Source of the DNA: Cyprinodon diabolis
Taxonomy: Eukaryota; Chordata; Actinopteri; Cyprinodontiformes; Cyprinodontidae
Assembly (NCBI GenBank): GCA_030533445.1
Contig: CM060070.1
Coordinates: 28,190,001-28,254,000, forward strand
Direction of reading: 5' to 3'
Length of the DNA stretch: 64,000 nt
Positions 35,174 through 46,288 of the stretch are shown one piece after another. Position numbers and translations under genes: made by a program. Under the pieces are notes generated by a model, which saw only the letters and a list, made by a program, of their open reading frames with translations, made no database searches and was not told the DNA's origin. How positions within the stretch are numbered: position 1 is the first letter of the stretch; each line of letters begins with the position of its first letter.

Positions 35174-36421
35174 CACTATATTGCCAAAAGTATTTGCTCA
35201 CCCATCCAAATTATTGGAATCAGGTGTTCCAATCACTTCCATGGCCACAGGTGTATAAATTCAAGCACCTAGGCATGCAGACTGTTTTTACAAACATTTG
35301 TGAAAGAATGGGTCGCTCTCAGGAGCTCAGTGAATTCCAGCGTGGAACTGTGATAGGATGCCACCTGTGCAACAAATCCAGTCGTGAAATTTCCTCGCTC
35401 CTAAATATTCCACAGTCAACTGTCAGCTGTATTATAAGAAAATGGAAGTGTTTGGGAACGACAGCAACTCAGCCACGAAGTGGTAGGCCACGTAAACTGA
35501 CGGAGCGGGGTCAGCGGATGCTGAAGCGCATAGTGCGAAGAGGTCGCCAACTTTCTGCAGAGTCAATCACTACAGACCTCCAAACTTCATGTGGCCTTCA
35601 GATTAGCTCAAGAACAGTGCGCAGAGAGCTTCATGGAATGGGTTTCCATGGTCGAGCAGCTGCATCCAAGCCATACATAACCAAGTGCAATGCAAAGCGT
35701 CGGATGCGGTGGTGTAAAGCACGCCGCCACTGGACTCTAGAGCAGTGGAGACGCGTTCTCTGGAGTGACGAATCGCGCTTCTCCATCTGGCAATCTGATG
35801 GACGGGTCTGGGTTTGGCGGTTGCCAGGAGAACGGTACTTGTCTGACTGCATTGTGCCAAGTGTAAAGTTTGATGGAGGGGGGATTATGGTGTGGGGTTG
35901 TTTTTCAGGAGCTGGGCTTGGCCCCTTAGTTCCAGTGAAAGGAACTCTGAATGCTTCAGCATACCAAGACATTTTGGACAATTCCATGCTCCCAACTTTG
36001 TGGGAACAGTTTGGAGCTGGCCCCTTCCTCTTCCAACATGACTGTGCACCAGTGCACAAAGCAAGGTCCATAAAGACATGGATGACAGAGTCTGGTGTGG
36101 ATGAACTTGACTGGCCTGCACAGAGTCCTGACCTCAACCCGATAGAACACCTTTGGGATGAATTAGAGCGGAGACTGAGAGCCAGGCCTTCTCGTCCAAC
36201 ATCAGTGTGCGACCTCACAAATGCGCTTCTGGAAGAATGGTCAAAAATTCCCATAAACACACTCCTAAACCTTGTGGACAGCCTTCCCAGAAGAGTTGAA
36301 GCTGTTCTAGCTGCAAAGGGTGGACCGACGTCATATTGAACCCTATGGATTAGGAACGGGATGTCACTTAAGCTCATATGTGAGTCAAGGCAGGTGAGCA
36401 AATACTTTTGGCAATATAGTG
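35174..36421 (+). mobile_element. Intact Tc1-like transposon, copy 2 (1248 bp)
   Basis: Same terminal repeats (35174-35202 and 36393-36421), same length and same orientation as copy 1, again with TA at both borders (35172-35173, 36422-36423). The left flank is only a few bases from the end of the dead Tc1, and the right flank runs into a (TA)n array. Outer flanks differ from those of copy 1, so two separate insertions are more likely than one tandem duplication. Confidence 0.97.
35308..36339 (+). CDS. Tc1-like DD34E transposase, copy 2
   Basis: A 343-residue protein identical to the copy 1 transposase by eye except at residue 189, where Asp replaces Gly ([10 protein letters not shown] versus [10 protein letters not shown]). 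Asp154, Asp245, Glu280, both helix-turn-helix domains and the GRPR linker are all present. Residue 189 is the first of the glycine run between the first two catalytic residues, so the change could affect activity. Some Tc1 families tolerate variation there. The start at MGRSQ was chosen as in copy 1. Confidence 0.95.
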   Translation: MGRSQELSEFQRGTVIGCHLCNKSSREISSLLNIPQSTVSCIIRKWKCLGTTATQPRSGRPRKLTERGQRMLKRIVRRGRQLSAESITTDLQTSCGLQISSRTVRRELHGMGFHGRAAASKPYITKCNAKRRMRWCKARRHWTLEQWRRVLWSDESRFSIWQSDGRVWVWRLPGERYLSDCIVPSVKFDGGGIMVWGCFSGAGLGPLVPVKGTLNASAYQDILDNSMLPTLWEQFGAGPFLFQHDCAPVHKARSIKTWMTESGVDELDWPAQSPDLNPIEHLWDELERRLRARPSRPTSVCDLTNALLEEWSKIPINTLLNLVDSLPRRVEAVLAAKGGPTSY

Positions 36422-36429
36422 TATATGTG

Positions 36430-36507
<78 letters not shown>
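36422..36507. repeat. (TA)n microsatellite
   Basis: An alternating TA array directly abutting the right end of Tc1 copy 2, with one TTTA and one GTGT interruption. Confidence 0.95.
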
Positions 36508-36510
<3 letters not shown>

Positions 36511-37594
36511 CTTCATACAGTTTTTATATGTTTAGGGAAAATACATATGAAAGACATAAATCACAATTCACAATTACAAACTGAAGTTAAGTGAAAATTT
36601 TGTAAGTGATATCAATGTTACATTAGACAATAATTGATATTGATGCTGTTAAAGCCTAAAGAAATAGTAACTTATATATTTTGAAAACAGCTATTATCAG
36701 CTGCAGAAAACTTTGGGCTATTTTGGCACCAAGAACAGGGAGTCCATGTTGCATGGTCACAATCACAAGTTATCATTCTGTGACCAAAACTGCAGCTGAC
36801 TTTAGGAGTGATGAAAGACTGGGCTCCTGTTGTGTGGTCCCACAGATGGTGTCGTGGTGGTTCCTCTCTGTGTCAGATGAGAAGTTTGGGAGTGGCAACA
36901 TTGCGCTTGTGCTCTTGAATTCATTATCTCAGACCACGACTGTTCCTGTGATCAGAGCTGGCAGAATGATTAGCAAACAGGCAACAAAGTCTTTCTGCCT
37001 TTTCTCCATTGCAGCCTCATGCACTAACTCACACATTATGTCTGTGGCAGAATTCTCGCTTATTTTTGTTTTTAAAAAAAGTGTATTTTTAATTGGTTCT
37101 GCCATGGTTTCAAATATGCGCAAAATAATCAGTCCAAGCATCAACCTACAAATAACACAGTCTTTGTTTCTTAGATTAAACAATTTTATTAATAAAAAAA
37201 TCCTCCATAGGTTAAGAAACATGAGTAAAGAAAAGCTCATGCGCTTTTTAAAAGCATCACTGAGTCCATACATGTTAGGGTCTCTGGGGTTTTACAGTTT
37301 TTCTGGTGTGAGTGATCTTCCTGTCACAGAGAGGATCTTTGCTGGTGGATGGGCCAACCCCTGTTCCTGCACACCGGAGAACCTTTCTCAATCAAGTTGA
37401 CTAGCATGTATATAAGGAGGCGAAGGATCATCACTCTTCACCAGTTGTTTACTTTTAATGATATTCCAGCCAAAGACCGAAACAAGGAATATCTTTCTGC
37501 TAGAAATTTGTCTACTTTTTAATCTCTTTTAATGTGGACTCTTTTTCCAGAAAATCAGTGAACCTCAATCCATCTCCAATGTTCATTGAAAAGG
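36508..37594. other. Unassigned region with overlapping long frames
   Basis: A 239-codon forward frame (36681-37400) and a 114-codon reverse frame (37273-36929) overlap. Neither has a domain, and their amino-acid composition is poor evidence for coding. The region may be the unrecognised body of the LINE whose tail follows at 37595. Confidence 0.3.
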
Positions 37595-37690
37595 TCTTAC
37601 CAGGTCTTTCCAGAATTCCCCCATTGTGGGACAATAAAGTGATTTTGTATTCTATTCTAATTTATTCTATTCTATTTTATTATACTATAT
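37595..37690 (+). repeat. LINE-type 3' tail with (TATTC)n
   Basis: CCCATTGTGGGACAATAAAG followed by imperfect TATTC units is the usual end of fish CR1/L2/Rex1 LINEs (a TGTGGGAxAATAAAG tail, then a short tandem repeat). The coding part upstream was not recognised. Confidence 0.55.
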
Positions 37691-38169
37691 TCTGTGTCTC
37701 CAGCACCAGTGATGGGACTAACGGCGTAGAAAGTAACGGCGTTACTAACGCCGTTACCTTGTTTTAGTAACGAGTAATCTAACTAATTACTTTGACTGTA
37801 ACTATAACGCAGTTACCATTGCAGACACCCCGTTACTGCGCGTTACTCAGGTCGCACAATGAACCTTTTTTCATGATAGGACTCGTGCGCAGCTGCGTGA
37901 AGCTGACACCCCACCCACGTCAAAAAACTCTGCAAATAGACTGAATTGTTAGTGCAACGTTAGTGCAGATTTGTGCAGAAAAAAAATATTGTTTGTGCTA
38001 CTTTTGTTTAAGAGATATTAAAGATTATTTTTTAGGTCATCCAGAGGTGCGCGCCGTGTCATGAGAGAGGGGAGGATGAGAATGGCTGATCTATAGTGAG
38101 ATTCCGTCTGTCAGTTGGGTAGGTGTGTGTTTCCGCTGGCGGGTGTTAACGTACAGCACACACAGAGAG

Positions 38170-38391
38170 ATGGAGAGTGAGGAGGATCCAGCAGCAAAAC
38201 AGCGTTTTCCACATGGAAATACCGGTGTTACGTCGAGCTGCGTTTCCCCATCACATAACGGTTTCCTCTGCATCTCCGCACAGCGCAGGCGGCAAGAGTC
38301 ACCGCGCAAGCGACAGGAAACGCGCATGCTCGCTAAAGGCGCGCAACAGTCGCCCTGTGCTCGCGCCACAGGAGAACTATGGAGAGCGTGA
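38170..38391 (+). pseudogene. Frameshifted copy of the hAT internal ORF
   Basis: It starts MESEEDPAAKQRFPHGNTGV exactly as in copy A. After SPSH, one extra base (CACATAACGG versus CACATACGG) shifts the frame, and the copy A ending SSASPHSAGGKSHRASDRKR continues in another frame (38177-38407). Function is unknown. It may be a first-exon remnant of the autonomous parent. Confidence 0.35.
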
Positions 38392-38456
38392 ACGATCAAA
38401 TGATTAACCTGACAACAGCCAGAAATGATAGCCTATATGGAGAAAGGGAGAAATCT

Positions 38457-38492
38457 GGATGGATGGATGGATGGATGGATGGATGGATGGAT
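38457..38492. repeat. (GGAT)n tract inside hAT copy B
   Basis: Nine tandem GGAT units, orthologous to the (ATCC)n tract in copy A. Confidence 0.95.
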
Positions 38493-39026
38493 ACTCTGCC
38501 TTTTCAACCTACTGTATTTTTTATTTTAAAAATTATTTGATGGCCTTTGTGGCAGGGATGGAGATCCATATTTTATGTCACACGCAGAGTATACATCTAG
38601 ATAGATAGATGGATAGATAGATGTTGCAGTATCTATAACAACCCACACACACAGGATTTCAGAATTAGACATCCCCAGTTATTAATTTCACCAGATCTGA
38701 ATGCCCTGTTAAAAAACTTCACATCGCGTTCCCCCCTGATGTTTTTTACGTTGAGTTGCAATAAATGCTAAACTCTCTGCAGGTTCTTGTCTTTGTCGTC
38801 CTCTCTATTCAGCTGGCTTTGGAAACACGGCGAGAAGGTGGGGTCTGGGTGGTGAGGGTTACCGGGGCGAGAAACGCAAAAGTAACGCAATAGTTACTTT
38901 TACTAGTAACTAGTTACTTTTATTGTGGAGTAACTCAGTTAGTAACTCAGTTACTTTTTGGGAGAAGTAACTAGTAACTATAACTAATTACTTTATCAAA
39001 GTAACATGCCCAACACTGTCCAGCAC

Positions 39027-42000
39027 AACATCTCTTGCAAGTAGCAACCCTCTCGGATCTCACTCACATTCTGCCAGACCTTCAGTCTGCAAAGCCTGCT
39101 GAATCAAACCCCTACAGATCCACGCTACCTACCCTTCATCTCTCAAGTAAACAAATAAATCAGTCATCAGTTGTCATCACCCAGCTCCTTCCTGATCAGT
39201 CTGCTTTTTCCCTTCACACCAACCAGAAAGTTCAATGGACTTCATACAATTCTCCTCTTCCAGATTTGTGACTTTTGTAAATTCTGCATGTCGGTCAGAA
39301 AACTACAAACCAACAGACAACAAAATGATAAATAGGTAATTTTGGTGTGACACTAGTTCACTGTGCAAATGTGAGTCCAAGTGTCATCTTTCTTTGGAAG
39401 ATACATGCTAAGTTTTATCTTTAAATGCTTACAGTAACATATATCATATATTAATAATTTAGCCTGTCTTAATTCAACTTAATGCAAATTCCATATTTTC
39501 TAAAAGGTTAACTTATGAAAACTTTGTTTCTGTTTTTTTGTCAAATATGCTGAGTGAGCTTTAATGTGTTTAATACCAAATAAAACTAAATTAATAGAGG
39601 CAGCACACTGTTTATTCTGGTTATGTCCATCACAAAGAACTTGCATATGCAAGTTCAGTCCACAATTGTTCTTACAGTCCTTTTAAAATCACCAAATATT
39701 CAAAGATGTGGGTTTTCTGACTCTGTAGCAGTGCTATCTATAGAAAAACCCACATGACACAAGCCAAATGGACAGAAAGACCTTTACGGAAATAAAGCTC
39801 AGATCTACAAGGTTTGAGGGCAACTACATGTAACAGCAGATATAACATCCTCCACATCTAGGGATTAAAAATGTATAAAACTTTTAAATCAAATGAATCT
39901 TTTTGTAAATCAATCTAAAAAAAATTGACTTTTTGAATTGAGCATATTTGGTTCTTAAGAATAAATCTTTATGTCATACATCTTAAATGTAGAAAGATTT
40001 TGCAATGAACACTTAAGTTGAACAAAGTTCTGAGGAATGCTTTATTACTGATCAATGACTCCATGTTTCCCTGAAATATAAAAAGAACCTGAACTGTGTA
40101 CTAATTAGCTCCTCTTTAAAATGGTTAAAACAGAGCACATGTTCTTAAAGGAATGCTGTTGTGTTGATCTTTAAGTATGAAAACAGTTATAAGAAAAGAC
40201 CTTAATTATCCAAACTAAGTGATCACAGAAATAAGTTCAAGCATCTAAATCCCATCACAAGCTGTGACAAATTATGAGTGCTCCAAGTCCGAGTTTTACA
40301 CAGTCATGTTGATAGTTACTAACGCAACATAACCCATTAGGAATTCAAAGGTTATGTTTTTAGCCTTTTACGGAAAAATTAACAAAAACTGGATGTATCT
40401 ATACTTCTGCATTTTAAATTGTATTTAACCCTGACAAGGAAAAACTGTTTATATGGATGATAAAAGAGCTGTTTTAAACGTTTAACATTTGATTTGATTA
40501 AATTTTATAAATTTATTTTGCTGAAAGGGGACAGTCCAAATTTGAAAGCCTGAATTAGCCTAAAGCTATTTTTCAGCTGTAGTCCCCAGGCCGTGATGTT
40601 AAAAACAGCAATAACATACAATATCAGTTTCAAAATAGTTAGATTTGTTAAGTAAAGTCATGCAGAGCTTAACCGTCATCGTATGACCATGGCCCACCCT
40701 GGCGCCCCTTTAGTCTACCTGTCCAATGGCCATTTCAGGGGATTGAAACCATGACTTGTTCTTTAGATTCATATGTCCGCATATCCTGGAGCAGACGAGG
40801 CACCAGAGTGTTTATCTACGGCGGAAGCCCAGGCTAAACAGGAAGGGATACAAGACATACACCTGGGAATTAGAACAGAGACCCCATATCTACAGTCCCA
40901 CTCAGCGTGGATTAGCTTTGTCATTAGTCACTTAAATAAAGGTCAGTTAGCAAAACACCTGTAAGTCACCCTTTGAATTTGCTATAACACCTGCAGTGTA
41001 GTTTGTGTCATTGGTAGAATTGGACATATTGAGCGGAAATGTCCACTATCTGTGCAGCATAAGTGACACATGAGCATATGAGCTTTTCAGACAGAAAAAT
41101 AAATCCTGTCAAAGCAGAAGAGGAAAGGAGAAAGGAGTGTTTGAAGTCAATGAGCTGCTGGGAGGACAAGGAAGACAAATGATTCAGTCTGTTTCAGAAA
41201 CTTTAACTCACTTGTTAAGGAACAGTAACATGTTTGTGTGTGGTAGTGAAAACCCACCTCTAAGATTTGACTCTATGCATATACACTGTAACCCGGGACA
41301 TTTCTCTGATGATGTCAGATTAGCATTAAGCAGGAGTTTATGCCTGTGTTTATATCTGGGATTGTTTTTAAGGAGACTGTGAGGGAAATGTAAACAGCGG
41401 AAGGTAGTGGCTAAGGGAGAGTGGAGGAGACATTCCATGTGCAGGTTTTTGTGTTTGTATCGCGTGGATAATGACATCAGCGGCTGGGCAAGGAGGAGGT
41501 GAAGGGGCTCTGGTCAGTGTGAAAGTGGAGTCTGTTAACCAGACATCTTCCGACTGCACGCCACACTCACAACGGAGCACTCAGCCCCAGGCAGAGAACT
41601 GGAGGATTTGCTGACGGCGGTCTGCCAAAAGCAGTCAGCTCTGTTGCAGTTTAAATGTCTCAGCGCAGAAGTCTGGATAGAGAAAAGTAACAGTCACAGC
41701 AAACATGAGCTTTGGATTTCAACATTAAAAGGTTTCCTGTTCAAATGCATTGCTCTACCAATCTTAAATGGTCCATACCTTTTATTCTGTAGTAAAAAGT
41801 GAAATGTAGCTAGGATTCTTACCGTTTAATTTAATTAAAATAGTCTCAAGTTTCATCATTCTCACTTTTATAGTGCCACAGCAGAAAAATTAAACTAAAT
41901 TTAATCCTGAAATTGTCTAACCAAGGTATATCTCTATATCTGTACCAACAGTATTTCAATCTGAAAAACTCACATGGAAAGAAAAACATAATTAGAAGAA

Positions 42001-43059
42001 TTGTATTGATACAATTATTTTAAGACTTTGGCGCTCAGACCTTGGCAGAAAACATTAGTCCTGAGTTTAATATGCATAAGCAGGTGTATGAGAACAGGGA
42101 TTTTTCCCCTCATGCCTGAAACTGTTGGTGGAGTGGAGTAGATGAAGTTTATTCAGTTCATAGACTGCTGGTTGGTGAGACGATCTGCTTGGGCTGTATT
42201 GTGAGATCCAGTAGACTGCGTGAGCTGATTCTAGTGCTTCACTCAGGGTACCCGGAAAGATAGATGTCCAGCTTGAATAAAGACAGGTTTGTGTCAACTT
42301 GTCCTTTGGGAGAGGTTTGGGACCGGTTCACACAAACCTGTCGTTCCCAAAGGAAGTTAAATTATGTAAAAGAAGGAAGGTAAATTATGTTTTGGTTTTA
42401 CCTTCTAGAAGTAGATTTTTGGATTTATTCTATGTAGAGTCTAATCGTTATTTTGCTGCAGGAAAGATTCTGACCTAATCTTAATGATAAAATCCAACTT
42501 CAAAAGTCCAAAATTATCTAACCATTGAAAATAATTTATGATTGAGATATTGCTTCCTAAGATTACCAAGCTAGCTGCTCATATTTGGAACAATAACTTC
42601 TACCCATTCTGCCAGCTTGGTAATCTGAAAGCTAATTTAGATGCTAAACAGACAGACATTTGCTTGCTATTTACAGAGAATCCAATAAATATTCACACAG
42701 GAAATTGAGGTTGGAGATGGTGCGCCATCAATGATCGTCATGTGTGAAACATGTATGGAAACAAGTCATTTCCAGTAAGGATGAAGTTTTGATATATAGG
42801 AAATGCAGGCAGAGTAAAATAGGCATTTTATATAACGACAGACATTTGACTGAGGTTTAAAGGTTGATGAAATAGCATTTTGCAAATACCCATAACATTT
42901 TGAATATCAAGCTGTTTTATCTATCTGGCCCTAACAGAGCTGTAACTTCTTCTTTAAAAAGCTCTTTAATCCTACACTTTTTAGCTTTATGAAATATACC
43001 TGTGTACCGCCCCAAACAGTCAGACTCCAAACTCAACCATAAACACCAGGAAGACAATT
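39027..43059. other. Unassigned region
   Basis: No gene or transposon recognised. 40690-40930 is non-repetitive and less AT-rich (for example TCTACGGCGGAAGCCCAGGC), and 41100-41600 is similar. Both could be conserved non-coding sequence, judged on composition only. Two interleaved inverted repeats lie at 42282-42353. Confidence 0.35.
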
Positions 43060-44800
43060 GTAGACCCTCACCAGGCTGGGAAGGGTGAATCTACAATAGG
43101 TTAGCAGGTTGGTGTGAATAAGCTAACAGTGGAAGCAACTGTAAGAATATGGGAGATGTACAAGACCAATAAAAGCTATTGATATCTCCCCCGATCTGGG
43201 GACCTATGCAAGATGCCATCCTGCGGGGTATGAGAACAATGAACAAAAACCTGGAAATACATGGAGGGACCTGATTAGTGACGTGCAGAGAGCTGGAGCT
43301 AATGTAACAAAGGCTACAATCTGTAACACAATACACCAAGAGGGATTCAAATCCTACAGTGGCACTAGGCATGTCCTTCTGCTTAAGCCAGAACATGTCA
43401 AGGCCTATCTTAAGATTGCCATTGAACATATGGATAATTTGAAAGAATGTTGTGAGAATGTGGCCAGACAAATCAAAGTAGAACTTTTGGTACACACTTA
43501 ATTTGTCGTGTTTGGATGAAAAACAAGGCTGAGCTGCATCCCAAGAACACCATACATGTGGTGAAGCTTGGTGGTGGCAGCATCATGCCTTGGGCCTGTT
43601 TTTCTGCAAACGGGACATAACGACTGATCACTACCAAGGGAAGAATAACCATGGCTATGTATTGTGAGATTTTAAGCGAAACAGTCTTTCCATCAGTGAG
43701 AGCATTGATGGAACTTAGTTGGATCTTCCAGCATTGCAATGATCCAAAACTAAATGCTTTAGCAACAAATAGGTGGCTCTAAGGTCCTCTGCAGTGGTTT
43801 CAAAAGTATTAATGTTTTTTACTTAAGTAGAAGTAGAAGTCCAACTGTTTAAAAATATTGTTAAGAAGTTAGAATATCAACTTAAACTTTTTCTCAAGTA
43901 AAAGTGTAAAAGTAACATTTTTAAAACTACTTAGTATAAAAGTTAAATTAATGCTGGAAAAATGTTAAGGACAAATGCTTCAAACTTTATACTGGTTACT
44001 GCAGTAGCCTATTAGAGGAACATTTTTCTACAATTCTAGATAAAAACTTAATTTAGTTTGTTTTATAACTAGTGGTAACAGTGTCAAATTGAACTTTGCA
44101 TCCTCTTGAAAAACGATTTATTTTGATATGTGAAGAACAACAAGTTGACACAGAACAGAGTTCAACAATAAAGAAATTAATTAGGATGAAACAAATTATT
44201 TTGATGTTATTTATTTATTTATTTTTTGTACCAACAGGCCCATGAAACTTAGCTTAAATCATTCAAAAGTAAATCTATTTTTGAAATGTAAGGAGTAAAA
44301 AGTAGAGATAACTGCAGAAATATGTAAGGAGTAGAAGCAAAAATCTGTCTAAAAAATAAGGACTTCAGTGAAGTATATAAAACCAAAATTTCAACTTAAG
44401 TAAGGTAATGAAGTATTTGTACTTTGTCACTTGACAGGTCTGATCCTTGGGTGCACTAGTCTGAAGAGCTCAACTCCATAAAAAATTGAGGAGAAAGTCT
44501 GAGTCGCTCAGCATGAGCCTCATAACATCCCTGTTATAGTGTAGATCTGCATGGATAACCTCTGTCATTGCCAACACAGGTTGTGCTACAAAGTGAGTAA
44601 GTTGAACTTTTGTTATTGACCAAATACTTATCTTCCACTATAATTTACAAAGAAATTCTTACATTGGGATTTCCTAGATTTTTCTGATTTGGTCACTCAT
44701 AGCTGAAGTGTACCTATAATTATAATTACTGACCTCCATCATTTTCTAAGTAGGAGATCTTGCACAATCAGTGGCTGATTATATACTTCTTGCTTTTAAA
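43060..44800 (+). mobile_element. Dead Tc1-like transposon split by a MITE
   Basis: Forward-strand pieces of a Tc1 transposase appear in order: a decayed DNA-binding region at about 43090-43200, QRAGANVTKATICNTIHQEG, LLLKPEHVKAYLKIAIEHMD, and GGGSIMPWACFSAN near 43570. The 3' UTR phrases TTTTGTTATTGACCAAATAC and TTGCACAATCAGTGGCTGAT follow beyond a 651-bp insertion. Stops and indels are frequent and the third catalytic region is disrupted. The outer termini are not resolved, so the ends are approximate. Confidence 0.7.
43792..44442. mobile_element. hAT-type MITE nested in the Tc1 relic (651 bp)
   Basis: The left end is CAGTGGTTTCAAAAGTATTA with a TTTTTTACTTAAGTAGAAGT block. The right end, reverse-complemented, is CAGACCTGTCAAGTGACAAA with TACCTTACTTAAGT. 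This inverted arrangement, rich in AAGTA/TACTT motifs, is typical of fish hAT MITEs. Flanking octamers GTCCTCTG and ATCCTTGG match at 5 of 8. Host Tc1 sequence continues on the far side, which supports insertion into it. Confidence 0.6.
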
Positions 44801-45838
44801 AAAATCCAGAAAAATCCTTTTTTCAAAAAAGGTTACATTTGTAATAGTAAAAGAGATATAACTGGAGAAACTTCTCACCGACTAAGGCTCATTGGTTCTC
44901 TTTCTATTCTATCAGAAGAGGTGGTCCTTGCTTTCTCTGCAGTCTGTCTTTGATCAGTCTCGCTCTTCTCTCCCTACAATTTATTCTCTAGAGACAGACA
45001 AAGACTGTCCCTCCAACAAACGTAGCCGCTGCCTTTCAGGGCCAAGCGTCAGACTGTTGAGAGACTGAGACAACAGGAGAAGAGCAGGGCTGCGGAGGGG
45101 ACGAGATGCGAGGAGAAGAAAGAACAGGGGTGAAGAGAGGAGAGAAGAGGAGCATGCAGTTTCACCCACTCCGGAGGTCTCGGGCAGCCCCCTGCTCACA
45201 GTACCCTATCTCCAGAAGGCCTCATTCAGAGACTCACCTAATGAACACTCCTGCCCTCATTCAGCCCCACAATGGAGTCCTCCACAGCCATTGAGCCAGC
45301 TCACAAAGGGGAACATCGCCCCAATTAAACCCCATAGACAATGAGCAGGGGTAGGTGAAACGGTGGAGGTGTGTGTGTGTAATATGTGGACGTATGAGGG
45401 GTCGAGCTGGGGGGTCAGCAGGGTAATGAACAGGCCTAAAGTAGCAGATCTCATTGGAGGTCTGATGAAGTGCTGTAGCCTCTGATGTCCTATTTGGATC
45501 AGTAAGAAGCAATTAGGTGCCCACTGGCAGCACATCCAAAACCTTTGTCCTGCTGCAATCTCAGCTAGCATGTGTATAGTAAAGAAGTGTGTTTTAAAGA
45601 AGAAACAAGAAGGCCAATGACAGAGTGCAAACCACCTGAGTAAAAATAAGAAACTTTACCCAACCACTATCCTTTAAAATAGCAAAAAAATGGACAGAGT
45701 GTGTGGTATGTTTGTCAAATATTTCAGAACAAACAGGCATTCACAAATACAAAAGTAGCTCATCATCATTTTTCACTATTCACATAAATAAGCCAAGCTG
45801 ATGTGTAGTTTTCTTTATAAATACATTTTCTTTATGTT
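44801..45838. other. Unassigned, partly GC-richer region
   Basis: 45000-45200 is rich in GAGGAGAAG-type purines. 45250-45560 is non-repetitive and could be a conserved non-coding block (for example GATCAGTAAGAAGCAATTAG). Reading frames on both strands overlap and show no domain. Confidence 0.3.
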
Positions 45839-46288
45839 GAAGATCTTCAACAGGGGGTCCGTGACCCCTAGGGGGTCCACAGAGGTACTGCATGGGGGTC
45901 ACGAAAGTTTTGGTTGATTAGACTTTTTTTTTTTTTTATATATTTCTCCTGCAATTTATTCCACTAATTGAAATGTCTTTAAATAGACATTAACATGAAT
46001 TAAACACACTGTAGTAAACAGATAAATGGAGGCAGAAGATGTCTTCCAACACACAGGAGCTCTTTCAAACTGGGCACCGTTTCATTCACAACACCTGTCC
46101 CATCAATGAGGAATAAGAAATACTTTAAAAATCCCATGTCGAAATTACTTGCATTACAGGACTCCATATGTAATAGCGTGACTTTGGACCAGTTTGATAC
46201 AACACAATTTCATACAATATATATAATTAGGGGGTCCCTGCTCCATTAGTTTGGGGGTCCTTCGCCTAGAAAACGTTGAAGACCCCTG
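45839..46288. mobile_element. Probable hAT-type MITE
   Basis: The right end, reverse-complemented, reads CAGGGGTCTTCAACGTTTTC then AGGACCCCC, a terminus common to many fish MITEs. The left end has ATCTTCAACAGGGGGTCC in the matching orientation. GGGGGTC phrases occur near both ends. There is no coding capacity, and no clear target duplication was found. Confidence 0.55.

Larger units (their letters stand above)
37707..39018 (+). mobile_element. Non-autonomous hAT element, copy B (1312 bp)
   Basis: This is the reverse complement of copy A (15216-16515) with small indels. It begins CAGTGATGGGACTAACGG and ends ATGCCCAACACTG. A perfect 8-bp duplication TCCAGCAC flanks it (37699-37706 and 39019-39026). 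It contains the same GC-rich core, the same tandem tract (38457-38492) and the same internal ORF start. Different target duplications show that A and B are independent insertions. Confidence 0.9.

Noticed and set aside
32577..36423. Simple tandem duplication of one Tc1 locus
   Set aside because: The outer flanks of the two copies differ and each copy has its own TA border, so two insertions fit better.
36681..37400. 239-codon forward ORF as a possible host or LINE gene
   Set aside because: No recognisable domain, overlapped by a long reverse frame, and no splice or promoter context.
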